Source: Pseudomonadota bacterium (GTDB lineage Bacteria > Pseudomonadota > Alphaproteobacteria > Rhizobiales > Xanthobacteraceae). Taken from it: 44,065 bases of DNA. The DNA is taken from NCBI GenBank assembly GCA_016195095.1, contig JACQAE010000231.1, positions 1 to 44,065 of the forward strand, read 5' to 3'. Position numbers and translations under genes: made by a program. Under the pieces are notes generated by a model. That model was not told the DNA's origin. It did no database searches and was given only the letters and a program-made list of their open reading frames with translations. Below, one piece after another: positions 15,905 to 25,100 of the stretch. Numbering within the stretch: the stretch's first letter is position 1; the number at the start of each line of letters is the position of its first letter.

Positions 15905-17215
15905 CTAGCGCGGATCGCGGCGGTTTGGGTCGAAATGCTTCTTGAGGCCCGACCAGCAGTCGACATAATCGGCCTGCAGCGTATTGAGCGTCGCGGCGTA
16001 GCGGGTCACGCGTTGCCGGAACCGCGTTTCGAACATGAACGCCAGCGTATCGGTCAGTTTCACCGGTTGCAGCTCGGAATTGCTGGCGGCCTCGAATGCC
16101 TGCTCGTCGGGGCCGTGCGGCAGCATCGTATTGTGCAAACTCATGCCACCGGGAACAAAGCCTTCGGGCTTGGCGTCGTAGGTACCATAAACGAGGCCCA
16201 TGAATTCCGACATAATGTTGCGATGATACCAGGGCGGGCGAAACGTATTCTCTCCAACCAGCCATCGTTCGGGAAAAATGACGAAATCGATGTTGGCCGC
16301 TCCGGGTGCCTCCGACGGCGACGTCATGACAGTGAAGATCGACGGATCGGGGTGGTCGAAGGCTATCGCGCCGACAGGAGAAAACCGGCGTAGGTCGTAT
16401 TTATACGGCGCGTAATTGCCGTGCCACGCCACGACATCGAGTGGAGAATGGGGCACGCGGGTGCGAAAAATCTCGCCGCCCCACTTCACAATGAGCGCGC
16501 ACGGCACCTCGCGATCCTCGTAGGCGGCGATGGGGGTGAGGAAGTCGCGCGGATTGGCCAAGCAATTGGCGCCAATCGGACCGCGATCGGGGAGCGCAAA
16601 AGCGCCGCCATAATTCTCGCAGACATAGGCGCGTGCCGGGCCGTCCGGCAGTTCGACCCGGAATATCACGCCGCGCGGGATAATACATATCTCGCCGGGC
16701 ACAATTTCAATGACGCCGAATTCGGTGCAGAACCGCAATCCGCCCGATTGCGCGACGACGAGAAGTTCGCCGTCGGCGTCGAACATATGTTCATTGGTCA
16801 TTGACGCGGTCACCAGCGCGAGGTGACTTGCCATGCCGCAAAGGGCCTCGGCGTCGCCGGCGACGGTGACGGTGCGCAGGCCGCTCAAAAATGTCAGTGA
16901 TTCGCGTGGGATCGCCACCGGGCCCCAGCGCAGCTGCCCCAGGGGCAATTCGCTGTCCTCACGTTCCGGCGCCGTGCGGATATAATGGCGATCCACCTTC
17001 TCGAACCTTGCGGTGTGGCGCACGCTGGGTCTGATCCGGTATAACCAAGAGCGTTTGTTGACCGATTGCGGAGCCGTGAACGGCGTGCCGCTGAGCTGCT
17101 CGGCATAGAGGCCGTAATTCACCTTCTGCGGAGAATTGCGGCCGACCGGAAGGGCGTCTTGCAGGGCCTCCGTCTCGAAGCTGTTACCGAAGCCGGAGAG
17201 ATATCGAGGGTTCAT
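15905..17215 (-). CDS. hmgA: Homogentisate 1,2-dioxygenase
   Basis: Iron(II) dioxygenase opening the ring of homogentisate to maleylacetoacetate in tyrosine and phenylalanine catabolism. The family pattern is clear: [19 protein letters not shown] at the start, [56 protein letters not shown]. The iron-ligand region is [31 protein letters not shown], followed by [15 protein letters not shown], with the metal His and Glu residues. The length of 436 matches. I prefer ATG 17215, which has AGGGAA upstream, over the ATG five codons earlier. The gene diverges from marR across a MarR-type palindrome and leads the minus-strand operon hmgA-FAH-doxX. Confidence 0.97.
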   Translation of the reverse strand: MNPRYLSGFGNSFETEALQDALPVGRNSPQKVNYGLYAEQLSGTPFTAPQSVNKRSWLYRIRPSVRHTARFEKVDRHYIRTAPEREDSELPLGQLRWGPVAIPRESLTFLSGLRTVTVAGDAEALCGMASHLALVTASMTNEHMFDADGELLVVAQSGGLRFCTEFGVIEIVPGEICIIPRGVIFRVELPDGPARAYVCENYGGAFALPDRGPIGANCLANPRDFLTPIAAYEDREVPCALIVKWGGEIFRTRVPHSPLDVVAWHGNYAPYKYDLRRFSPVGAIAFDHPDPSIFTVMTSPSEAPGAANIDFVIFPERWLVGENTFRPPWYHRNIMSEFMGLVYGTYDAKPEGFVPGGMSLHNTMLPHGPDEQAFEAASNSELQPVKLTDTLAFMFETRFRQRVTRYAATLNTLQADYVDCWSGLKKHFDPNRRDPR

Positions 17216-17284
17216 GTGCCATTCCCTCATGTGTCACGACGCAATAGCGGCCGGCATGGATGCGGGATATTGTCTGGACACACA

Positions 17285-17304
17285 TTAGTTGCACGTGTAA
17301 CTAA
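17285..17304. promoter_or_regulatory. MarR-type palindromic operator
   Basis: TTAGTTGCACGTGTAACTAA is a 20-base near-perfect palindrome: arms TTAGTT / AACTAA with a CACGTG core and a single mismatched pair. It lies between the divergent hmgA and marR genes. It overlaps the AAGG ribosome site (17303-17306) of the marR GTG start at 17312, so binding by the encoded MarR-family protein could control both directions and itself. The palindrome is direct; the regulator is inferred. Confidence 0.65.
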
Positions 17305-17311
17305 GGTCAAC

Positions 17312-17851
17312 GTGACGACAGACATGGCGAACGAACGCGTGGCCCTCGAAAACACCGAGGAATTGGCCAAAAAGGCTGCCGCGACCGTATTGCGGCTCGA
17401 AGCCTTTCTGCCCTATCGGCTGTATCTTCTCGCCAACCTGTCGGCGCTGGCGCTTTCGCGAGTCTATAACGATCAATACGGCATTGGCATACCAGAATGG
17501 CGCGTGCTCGTGACGCTCGGCCAGTTCGGCGTGATGACGGGAAAGGCAATCGGCGCGCATACGCATATGCACAAGACGAAAGTGTCGCGCGCGGTCGCCG
17601 AGCTTGAAAAACGAGGGCTGTTGGCGCGCCGCACCAATCGCGAAGATATGCGCGAATCGCTGCTCTCTTTGACGCCGGAGGGACGCGCCACCTACGAAGA
17701 ACTCGCTCCGCGCGCATTGGATTTCGCGCGCCGGCTCGCTGAAGCGATCGATCCCACCGACCGCGCCGCATTCGAACGCGCGCTCGATCAACTGACCAAA
17801 CGCGCGGGCGCGCTGGCGGACGAAGCGGCGGCGGCGCGAAAACGCCAGTGA
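17312..17851 (+). CDS. MarR family transcriptional regulator of the homogentisate genes
   Basis: A winged-helix dimer regulator of 179 residues. The DNA-binding domain spans about residues 50-120: GIGIPEWRVLVTLGQFGVMTGKAIG, the recognition helix HMHKTKVSRAVAELEKRGLLAR and the wing RRTNREDMRESLLSLTPEGR. Two flanking helices form the dimer interface. The GTG at 17312 is preceded by AAGG with a five-base gap; ATG 17324 is a plausible alternative without a good ribosome site. It lies between hmgA (divergent) and maiA, so it most likely senses homogentisate or a related aromatic acid, by analogy with known MarR regulators of this pathway. A palindrome at 17285-17304 is the probable operator. Confidence 0.9.
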   Translation: MTTDMANERVALENTEELAKKAAATVLRLEAFLPYRLYLLANLSALALSRVYNDQYGIGIPEWRVLVTLGQFGVMTGKAIGAHTHMHKTKVSRAVAELEKRGLLARRTNREDMRESLLSLTPEGRATYEELAPRALDFARRLAEAIDPTDRAAFERALDQLTKRAGALADEAAAARKRQ

Positions 17852-17897
17852 TGATTCGATAGCGTACGCGGCCGCGCGCGGCCGCCAGGGAGGACGC

Positions 17898-18533
17898 GTG
17901 AAACTCTATACGTTTTTCCGTTCGTCGGCGGCCTATCGCGTGCGCATCGCCCTCAACGTCAAGGGCCTGTCATACGAGAAAGCGTCGATCCACCTGAGCC
18001 GCGGCGGCGGCCAGCAGCACGCGGATTCATTTCGCGCCGTCAACGCGCAGATGCGCGTTCCCGTCCTGGCATTGCCGGGAGGCGAAATCCTGACCCAGTC
18101 GCTTGCCATCATCGAATATCTCGAAGAAACCCAGCCACAGCCGCCGTTGCTGCCGCGCGACGCGATTGCCCGCGCGCGGGTGCGGGCGGCGGCGCAGCTG
18201 ATCGCGTGTGACATTCATCCGCTCAACAATACCTCGCCATTGCGTTACATCAAGAACGCGCTCGGCGCTGACCAGGCGGCGATCGACGCCTGGTATCGTC
18301 ATTGGGTGATCGCTGGCTTTGAGGCGCTCGAAACCATGCTGCGGCCTGGGCCTTATGCCTTTGGACCAGAGGTCACGCTTGCCGACATTTGCATTGTCCC
18401 GCAGGTTGCCAACGCGCGCAGATTCGGCGTACCAATCGATCGCTTCTCGAACATTGTTGCTATCGATGCCGCCTGCGCGAAACTGTCAAGCTTCGTCGAT
18501 GCCCGCCCGGACAATCAGCCAGACGCCGAGTGA
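17898..18533 (+). CDS. maiA: Maleylacetoacetate isomerase (zeta-class GST)
   Basis: Glutathione-dependent isomerase converting maleylacetoacetate to fumarylacetoacetate, between the hmgA and FAH steps. It opens with the thioredoxin-fold motif YTFFRSSAAYRVRIALNVKG, which contains the zeta-class SSxxxRVRIAL active-site pattern, then ILTQSLAIIEYLEE (glutathione-binding turn), IACDIHPLNNTSPLRYI and VTLADICIVPQVANARRF. The 211-residue length is normal. It starts with GTG 17898 after AGGGAGGA, and lies 46 bases after marR. The glutathione it uses is kept reduced by gor, also in this window. Confidence 0.96.
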   Translation: MKLYTFFRSSAAYRVRIALNVKGLSYEKASIHLSRGGGQQHADSFRAVNAQMRVPVLALPGGEILTQSLAIIEYLEETQPQPPLLPRDAIARARVRAAAQLIACDIHPLNNTSPLRYIKNALGADQAAIDAWYRHWVIAGFEALETMLRPGPYAFGPEVTLADICIVPQVANARRFGVPIDRFSNIVAIDAACAKLSSFVDARPDNQPDAE

Positions 18534-18548
18534 CCGCGGGCCGCTCCG

Positions 18549-19505
18549 GTGTCGAACGATGTCGGCGCCGACGGCGGCCGGTGGGAACCGCGATGCACAG
18601 AGGAACAGCCCGCCTTGCATGGGACCGATCTTGGCCGCGTCATCGTTTGGATGACCGGCGCGCTGCTTTCCTTCTCTGCCATGGCGGTCGCTTTTCGCTC
18701 GCTCGGGACGCTGCTGAGCATCTTCGAGCTTCTTTCCATCCGTAACGCGCTCGGCCTGGTGATTGTCGTGGCGATCGCGGCAGCGCGCGGCGCCATCGGC
18801 ACCATGATCGTACCGCAGCGATTCGGCCTACACGTCGTGCGCAATGGCGTGCATTTCGGCGCGCAATATCTTTGGGCGTGGAGCCTCATGCTGCTGCCGC
18901 TCGCTACCGTATTCGCGCTCGAATTCACGGCGCCGATTTGGACGGCGCTGCTCGCCGTTCCGCTCCTTGGGGAGCGCATAACGCGCAGCCGGGCCGGCGC
19001 AATTTTGCTGGGCTTTGTCGGCGTGCTGATCATCCTGCGTCCAGGGTTCGAAAGCTTCCGGCCCGCGTCTCTCATCGTACTAGTTGCCGCGATTGGATTT
19101 ACCGTCACGTCAATCACCACCAAGATGCTGGTTTCACGCGTATCGACCTACGCAATCATATTCTGGATGAATGCATTGCAGCTTCCCATCGCGCTCTCCG
19201 GCAGCGACCCGACCTTTCCCAGTCGATTGGGCCTGGAGCATATTCCCGCCGTGGTCGCCATCGGCGTCGCTGGTCTGACGGCGCATTATTGTCTGGCCAA
19301 CGCTTTCCGCTCCGGCGATGCGAGCATCGTCGTGAGCATTGATTTCCTGCGCATTCCGCTGATTGCCGTGGTCGGGTGGTGGGTCTATCAGGAGGGTCTC
19401 GACCTGCCGGTGTTCGTTGGCGCGGCAATCATTCTCGCGAGCGTCGTGTGGTGCCTGCGCGGAGAAACGCTGCGACTGGCGCCGCCGAAAACATTTGTGC
19501 GATAG
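18549..19505 (+). CDS. DMT (EamA) family transporter
   Basis: An integral membrane protein of 318 residues with about ten helices and two EamA repeats; the second includes AGAILLGFVGVLIILRPG and FVGAAIILASVVWCLRGE. DMT members export amino acids, metabolites or nucleotide sugars; sequence alone does not give the substrate. The GTG at 18549 lies 15 bases after maiA, so it may be the last gene of marR-maiA-eamA, perhaps exporting an aromatic compound, but that is speculation. The first 30 residues are hydrophilic and not conserved-looking. An alternative start could be the ATG at 18654 (WMTGALLS), which would remove this tail. Confidence 0.82.
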   Translation: MSNDVGADGGRWEPRCTEEQPALHGTDLGRVIVWMTGALLSFSAMAVAFRSLGTLLSIFELLSIRNALGLVIVVAIAAARGAIGTMIVPQRFGLHVVRNGVHFGAQYLWAWSLMLLPLATVFALEFTAPIWTALLAVPLLGERITRSRAGAILLGFVGVLIILRPGFESFRPASLIVLVAAIGFTVTSITTKMLVSRVSTYAIIFWMNALQLPIALSGSDPTFPSRLGLEHIPAVVAIGVAGLTAHYCLANAFRSGDASIVVSIDFLRIPLIAVVGWWVYQEGLDLPVFVGAAIILASVVWCLRGETLRLAPPKTFVR

Positions 19506-19607
19506 GGAACCATCCGTTGCATTGGCGTTGCGACGCATTTGGCGAATTTTCCTCGTCGCATATTGCGCGATCAACCGGCTTGCCACGGGCGAGATTATTT
19601 GCGCTGT

Positions 19608-19630
19608 GCCGCCGGCTTCAGGCCGGCGGC
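19608..19630. terminator. GC-rich hairpin at the convergent eamA / cupin ends
   Basis: Perfect nine-base arms GCCGCCGGC (19608-19616) and GCCGGCGGC (19622-19630) around a five-base loop. The hairpin overlaps the last codons and stop of the cupin gene (19618). There is no T-run on either side, so it may be a factor-dependent or bidirectional terminator rather than a classical intrinsic one. Confidence 0.4.
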
Positions 19631-20097
19631 AGCGTCGCTTCAAGGAAGGCAGCGACACGCGCGTCCGCGCGTAGCCGCGCGATATCGGCCACGGTCGGCA
19701 ATTGCGGCCGGTCGCGTTGCGCATCGACCATGCACAGGAATCCCAGCGGCTCATCGCCTTCGGCGCAAAACTGGTGCCAGGTCATGGACGGAACGGTGAT
19801 GAGATCGAGATACTTGATAGCTTTCACCATGTCGCCGACCAGGCAGCTGCCGCGTCCGTGCAGCACCATGACCGCATGCATATGGTCGTGGCGCTCAAGC
19901 GTCGTAAATCCGCCGGCCGCGACAGCGAAATAGCGCAGCTCGCCAGCCATGCGTGGGTGCGAGAACAGGACCTGGCGCGTCACGGCGCGAAAAAGCGCGC
20001 GGTCGTCGTCCTTGTAGGGTCGCGGCTCGACGCCATCCCAGCCGAAGGCATCGCGGTCACCCTCCTTTTTGCAAAATGTGCGAAACGCCTCCGTCAT
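19618..20097 (-). CDS. Cupin domain protein paired with the RuBisCO-like protein
   Basis: A small single-domain cupin of 159 residues. Motif 1 is GGFTTLERHDHMHAVMVLHG, giving His70 and His72 as metal ligands, and motif 2 is ITVPSMTWHQF with His108. The normal Glu between the motifs is replaced by other residues (MHAVMV). It lies four bases after the RLP stop, so the two are translationally coupled. In Rhodospirillum rubrum an RLP-linked cupin (CupA) is the 1-methylthio-D-xylulose-5-phosphate methylsulfurylase of the MTA-isoprenoid shunt and gives 1-deoxyxylulose-5-phosphate. I recall that pairing from the literature; I cannot compare sequences here. The cupin fold is certain; the reaction is inference. 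Confidence 0.8.
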   Translation of the reverse strand: MTEAFRTFCKKEGDRDAFGWDGVEPRPYKDDDRALFRAVTRQVLFSHPRMAGELRYFAVAAGGFTTLERHDHMHAVMVLHGRGSCLVGDMVKAIKYLDLITVPSMTWHQFCAEGDEPLGFLCMVDAQRDRPQLPTVADIARLRADARVAAFLEATLPPA

Positions 20098-20101
20098 ATT
20101 T

Positions 20102-21205
20102 TCAGCTCGGTGTAAAGTTTTTGACTTCAGCGGCGAAATCGCTCGCGACCTGCGTCAGTCGTGCACCCGATTCCAGCAGGCCGCCACCAATGAGCACCAT
20201 GATATCGATACCATAGAATTCAAGCATCTCGCCGACGCGGTCCCGCGTCATTCCGCCGGCGGGGACCGGCGCCGTCGCTCGCAATCCGTGCCACTCCTGC
20301 CGTGCGGCGGTCGCAAGCTCGCGACACACGTCGCCAGAATAACCGAAGCGGCCGCCATGATTGGGAAATATTGTTGCGTCGGCGCCGAAAAGCCGGAAAA
20401 GCTTTCCCAGCAAAAGCGCGGGCGCAATGCGCGTCGCTCCCGCGAGCGCGGGATGGGCCAGAAACGCGAAGCCCGGATATGCGCGCGCGAGTGCCTGCAA
20501 ATTGGCCGGACCCGCGATCATCGGGGCGATCATCGCCGCGTCGATCCCATGATCGGTGGCAATCGCGATTTGTCGGCGCATATCGTCGAGACTACCGGAC
20601 AGGTTGGGCACATAACGCGAAACATGGCCTTCGGTCCTGGCAACCGCGTGCAACGCGCCGGCGATCGCCGCCACGCGCGCGGCAAAGGAAGCGGCGGCCT
20701 GCTCGGCAAGGCCATGGTCGTCCTTGATGTAGTCGATGCCGCCGCGCGCCAGCCGCGCGGCGAGGTCCGCGAGCCCCCCCGGCGTGAGACCCTGCGGTTT
20801 GAGCGCGGAGCACGTGAGCGCGCGCCCAGCGGCCCCGATGCGCGCGCGCAGGCCGGCGAGCCCATGCCGCGGCCCTCCAAACAAGGCCGCGTATTCGCTC
20901 GGAATGCGCACGTCCCGCAGGACGATGTCCGCCTGCAGCGACGAATTGCCGAACAGCATGTTGAGGAATTGTCCGGCGTCGCTCGTCGCGGACGAGGTGG
21001 CCAGATCGATGACGACCTCGTAGCTTTGTATCGCAATTTCTTCGATGGCCGCGACGCGGCCCACGACATTGACAAGGACATTCGCGTCGGCAATCGCGGA
21101 GACCGGCATCTCGACGCTTTGCTCGATAGCAAGGGCCATGGCGCGACGTTCAATTGCGCCGGCATCGCTACGGATGCGATAGACCGCCTGAAATCGTTGT
21201 TCCAA
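20102..21205 (-). CDS. RuBisCO-like protein (form IV)
   Basis: A 367-residue homologue of the RuBisCO large subunit that cannot fix CO2. Retained: Lys136 in SALKPQGL (RuBisCO K175), Lys161 in GGIDYIKDDHGL (K201) and the glycines IGGG 339-342 (phosphate). Lost: K177 is Gln138, E204 is His164, R295 is Pro252 in LAHPALAG, loop 6 is PNHGGRFGYS instead of GTxxGKxEG with its lysine, S379 is Ala316 in PVPAGGM. This substitution pattern is that of RLPs such as the YkrW and DeepYkr clades. The R. rubrum member isomerises 5-methylthioribulose-1-phosphate. The start is TTG 21205, since no ATG or GTG precedes it in frame and the next ATG (21139) would remove conserved strands. A small membrane protein gene lies 29 bases upstream and the cupin four bases downstream. 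Confidence 0.9.
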   Translation of the reverse strand: MEQRFQAVYRIRSDAGAIERRAMALAIEQSVEMPVSAIADANVLVNVVGRVAAIEEIAIQSYEVVIDLATSSATSDAGQFLNMLFGNSSLQADIVLRDVRIPSEYAALFGGPRHGLAGLRARIGAAGRALTCSALKPQGLTPGGLADLAARLARGGIDYIKDDHGLAEQAAASFAARVAAIAGALHAVARTEGHVSRYVPNLSGSLDDMRRQIAIATDHGIDAAMIAPMIAGPANLQALARAYPGFAFLAHPALAGATRIAPALLLGKLFRLFGADATIFPNHGGRFGYSGDVCRELATAARQEWHGLRATAPVPAGGMTRDRVGEMLEFYGIDIMVLIGGGLLESGARLTQVASDFAAEVKNFTPS

Positions 21206-21234
21206 GAATGACCCGATATGCGCGAACGCGGAAA

Positions 21235-21567
21235 TTATCCGGCTGGTGAATGATCCAGCGTATCGCGCATCGCCGCTTCTGCCGCGCGCGCGTTGATGCG
21301 TTCGGATATCAGGTCAATTGCCGTGAGCGTCGCCATGATGGCGCACCAGACCAGGAAGGCGCTGAGCAGCATCAGGGGTACGACCGCCGTGAGCCCAGCG
21401 GTCGCCAACGTCAGCAATATGAACCCAAAGGTTCCCAGCCGGTCGAAGCACATTCTGCCACGCTTGCCGGCAGCGATGAATACCGTTCGCCCAGCGCCGG
21501 GACGTGTCACGCGCACTGGGAAGGCGATAACGCGCGGCTCTTCTTGGGAAGTAGGAAATTGCGTCAT
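21235..21567 (-). CDS. Small membrane protein of unknown function upstream of the RLP
   Basis: A 110-residue protein with a hydrophilic N-terminus, then two hydrophobic helices: GTFGFILLTLATAGLTAVVPL and MLLSAFLVWCAIMATLTAIDLI. The C-terminal tail (SERINARAAEAAMRDTLDHS) is amphipathic. I do not recognise a family. AGGTGG precedes ATG 21567. It is on the same strand 29 bases before the RLP and ends just upstream, so it may belong to the same transcript, but a role in the same pathway is unproven. Confidence 0.65.
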   Translation of the reverse strand: MTQFPTSQEEPRVIAFPVRVTRPGAGRTVFIAAGKRGRMCFDRLGTFGFILLTLATAGLTAVVPLMLLSAFLVWCAIMATLTAIDLISERINARAAEAAMRDTLDHSPAG

Positions 21568-22117
21568 GTTCGTACCACCTGCTGCGATACTCCACCCGGT
21601 TCGTGTCAAAGATATGGAATCGCGGTCAGACGCAACATCAGCGATATCTAGCACGGACAAGAATTCCGGTCGACGCCAACGGTCCCGGTGAGCGAGCCGC
21701 CTCCTGGCCCTCGCCCTTTGCAAGAATGGCGCTGATTGCAAGAATAGCGCTGATTCGGTCATCGATTGCGATTTTCAGCCGGTTGAGATTCAATTTCCGG
21801 CGCTTTGTGGTGCGACGCCGCAAATTAGATTAAACACTGCAAAATCAATGCATTGACAGAAGATGCGCCGGCACCGGCCAAGGCCGGCATGGACGGCCGC
21901 ACGCTCGCCGGCGCGCGCCCGGTCGCGACGCCGACACATTTGGCCACGACCTCGACACCTTTAGCCCTTGAGATGGCATATCGCCGCTAGAGCCTATTCC
22001 ACGCAGGCGCACGTTGGTTGGCGGCGAAAAACTGCGTTGAAGCAAAATTGCCGACGTGCTTCGCGATTGCAAACCGACGCGACGCGCTCCGGTTTCCCGC
22101 CCGGGAGGAATTCATCC
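21568..22117. other. 550-base divergent gap between the RLP operon and the A2M operon
   Basis: Promoters for the minus-strand small-membrane-protein-RLP-cupin run and for the plus-strand macroglobulin operon must lie here. I see an AT-rich stretch around 21800-21855 (TTAGATTAAACACTGCAAA), which is the best -10-like region, and a short tandem repeat at 21720-21755. No gene, RNA or known riboswitch is recognisable. Confidence 0.45.
21720..21755. repeat. Two-copy 18-base tandem repeat
   Basis: GCAAGAATGGCGCTGATT at 21720-21737 is repeated at 21738-21755 with one change (GCAAGAATAGCGCTGATT). It lies in the divergent gap between the RLP and A2M operons. No function is evident; a recent slippage duplication is the simplest reading. 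Confidence 0.7.
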
Positions 22118-25100
22118 ATGCTCGCTTTGTTGCGCACCGGCATTGCCGCCGGGCTCCTTGCAATGCTTTTTGTGCCCGCCACCATCGCGCAGCCCACCAG
22201 CAAGCCGTTCGCGCGCGCCGATCTCGCCGACGCCGCCATTCGCCTTGAGGCGCAGATCAAGGCCGACGCCGGCGCGGTTGCAAAATCGGCGGCCACGTTG
22301 CGCCGCGAAGCGGATGTGGCATTCGCCAAGAATGATCCGCTCACGGGCATGAAATTGCTGTCACAGGCCGTCGCGGCCGAGCCGGGCGATGCGGCAATCT
22401 GGAAAATTCTGGCGCGCACGATCCTGCAAATCAGGGCGGCGAACGATAGCGAACGCGGAGCACTGCTCGCGCGCGCGTCGACGGCGGCCTATATCGCCTA
22501 TCAACGCGCGACCTCGGCTGGCGAGGAAAGCGAAGGCCTTGCCGTTCTCGGGCGCGCATTGGCCTTGCGCCGGCTGTGGCGTCCTGCGCTCGATGCCATG
22601 CGGTTATCACTCGATCTGCGCGAGGTCGCGGACGTGCGCGGCGAATATGAGAAGATGCGCGATGACCACGGATTTCGGCTGCTGGACTACACGGTGGATT
22701 CCGACGCGGCCTCGCCGCGCGCTTGCTTTCAATTTTCGGAGGCGCTGGCCGGCAAGCGTGCCGACTATTCGCCGTTCATCGCGGTTGCCGGTATCGAGCG
22801 GCCGGCGCTATCGAGTGACGACAAGCAGATTTGCGTCGAGGGACTGCGGCACGGCGAACGCTATACCATGACGGTGCGCGCCGGCCTGGCGTCGGTCGTG
22901 CGCGAGACGCTCGCGCGCTCGGCGCAGTTCACGATCTATGTTCGCGACCGCAAGCCGTTCGCGCGCTTCGCCGGAAAGGCCTATGTGCTGGCGCGTACCG
23001 GCCAAAAGGGCATTCCGGTCGTGAGCGTGAATACCAATGCGGTCAGTCTGGAAGTATACCGGGTTGGCGATCGCAACCTGACCGATACGGTGCTCGGCCG
23101 CGATTTTCAGCGCAACCTGGATCGTTACGAAGTCGAGCGCATTGCCAACAGAAACGGCACGCTTGTGTGGAAGGGTGTGCTTAAGGTCGAATCGTCGCTC
23201 AATGTCGAGGCGACAACCGCGTTTGCGGTCGACGAGGTGCTGGGATCGCCGGCGCCCGGCGTCTACGCCGTCGTCGCAGAAGCGGCTGGTGCAGCGCGTG
23301 GTGAGAGCTACGAGGCCCTGTCGACACAATGGTTCATCGTTTCCGACCTTGGCCTCACCGCCTTCTCCGGAAACGATGGCATTCATGTGTTTGTCAATTC
23401 GCTGGCGACGGCGGAACCGCGCGGCGAGGTCGACGTTCGCCTTCTGGCACGCAACAACGAAGTGCTCGCGACCAGGCGAACCGACCGCAGCGGCCACGCC
23501 GTTTTCGCGCCGGGTCTGGCGCGCGGGGGAGGAGGGCAGGCGCCGGCGATGCTGGTCGGCGCCGACCCGCGCGGCGATTATTCGTTTCTGAGCCTGCGCA
23601 CGCCGGCGTTTGAGTTGTCCGATCGCGGGGTCACCGGTCGCCCGGCGCCCGTGGGGCTTGATGCGTTCGTCTATCCCGAGCGCGGTGTCTACCGGCGCGG
23701 CGAGAGCGTGCATCTGACGGCGTTGCTGCGCGATGGGCAGGGGCGCGCGGTCCTCGGCGCGCCCTTGACGATGGTGATCGAGCGCCCCGATGGGGTCGAG
23801 TACCGGCGCGCGGTTTTGCCCGACGCCGGCATCGGCGGCCGCGCCATGTCGGCGCCCATCACCGCGACGGCGCCCGGCGGGACGTGGCGCGCCAAGGCGT
23901 TCGCCGACCCAAAAGGCGCGCCCATCGGCGAAGCGACGTTCCTGGTCGAGGATTATGTCCCCGACCGCCTTGAGTTCGACCTGAAGAGCCCCGCGGCGGC
24001 GATCGCCAGCGGCAAGCCGATCGATGTCATTGTCGATGGCCGCTACCTCTATGGCGCCCCCGCCGCCAATCTCGATCTCGAAGGCGAGATCGTTGTCGGC
24101 GTGGCAAAGGAAAGACCCGGCTATCGCGGCTATCATTTTGGCAGCGTGGGTGAGGACGAAGATCTGGCGAGTGAAAGAGCGCCCATTGAGGAACTTCCGC
24201 AAACGGATGCCGCCGGGCGCGCCGCGTTTGCGGTAAGGCTTGGCAAGCTGCCGGCGACGACCCGCCCGCTCGAAGCGCGGGTCGTCATCCGTATGGCGGA
24301 ATCAGGTGGCCGGGCAGTCGAACGTGCGGTGTCGATACCCGTCGTACCGAGCGCGAACATGATTGGCGTCAAGCCGCTTTTCAAGGGCCGCTCGCTGCGG
24401 CAAGACGACATGGCGACGTTTGACATTGCCCTGGTGGCGCCGGATGGCAAGGCGGTTGGTGCCGACGCGCTGCGTTACGAGATGCTCAAGATCGAAACTA
24501 AATACCAGTGGTATCGGCGCGGCAGTTCGTGGAACTGGGAGGCGATCAAGAGCACGCGGCGTGTCGCGGACGGTGTGGTCGCTGCGCCGGCCGAAAAGCC
24601 GGGCCGCATTTCCGTCGCGGTTTCCTGGGGCCGCTACCGGCTCGACGTGTCGAGCGGCGATCCGAACGCGCCGCTGACCTCGATTGCGTTCGACGCGGGC
24701 TTTTACGCCGAGGCCAGCGCCGATACGCCCGACCTCCTGGAAATCGCCCTCGACAAATCCGAGTACGGCGCCGGCGATACGATGAACGTCGCCATCACCG
24801 CGCCGAGCGCCGGCAAGCTGGACGTCAATATTGTCGGCGAAAGCTTGCTGGCGACCGTGACGCGCGATATTCCGGCGGGGCAAAGCAGCGTTCCCGTCAC
24901 GCTTGGGCGCGATTGGAGCGGCGGCGCCTATGTCGTCGCGACCTTGCGCCGCCCGCTCGACGCGGGCGCCAGCAGGATGCCTGGCCGCGCGATCGGCGTG
25001 CAGTGGTTTTCCATCGATCGCCGCGCGCGCACGCTGAGCGTCGATTTGAAGTCGCCGGCGCTGGCACGGCCGGGCGCGACGCTGCAGGTTCCAATGCGGA

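Noticed and set aside
15338-16393. 351-codon plus-strand frame over FAH and hmgA
   Set aside because: Antisense shadow of two conserved catabolic genes.
17066-17311. N-terminal extension of MarR over hmgA
   Set aside because: It runs antisense through the 5' end of hmgA and across the operator; a normal MarR length results from 17312 or 17324.
20102-21205. True RuBisCO large subunit
   Set aside because: Several essential residues are changed (K177, E204, R295, loop-6 lysine) and length is about 367 rather than 450-480, so it is an RLP.
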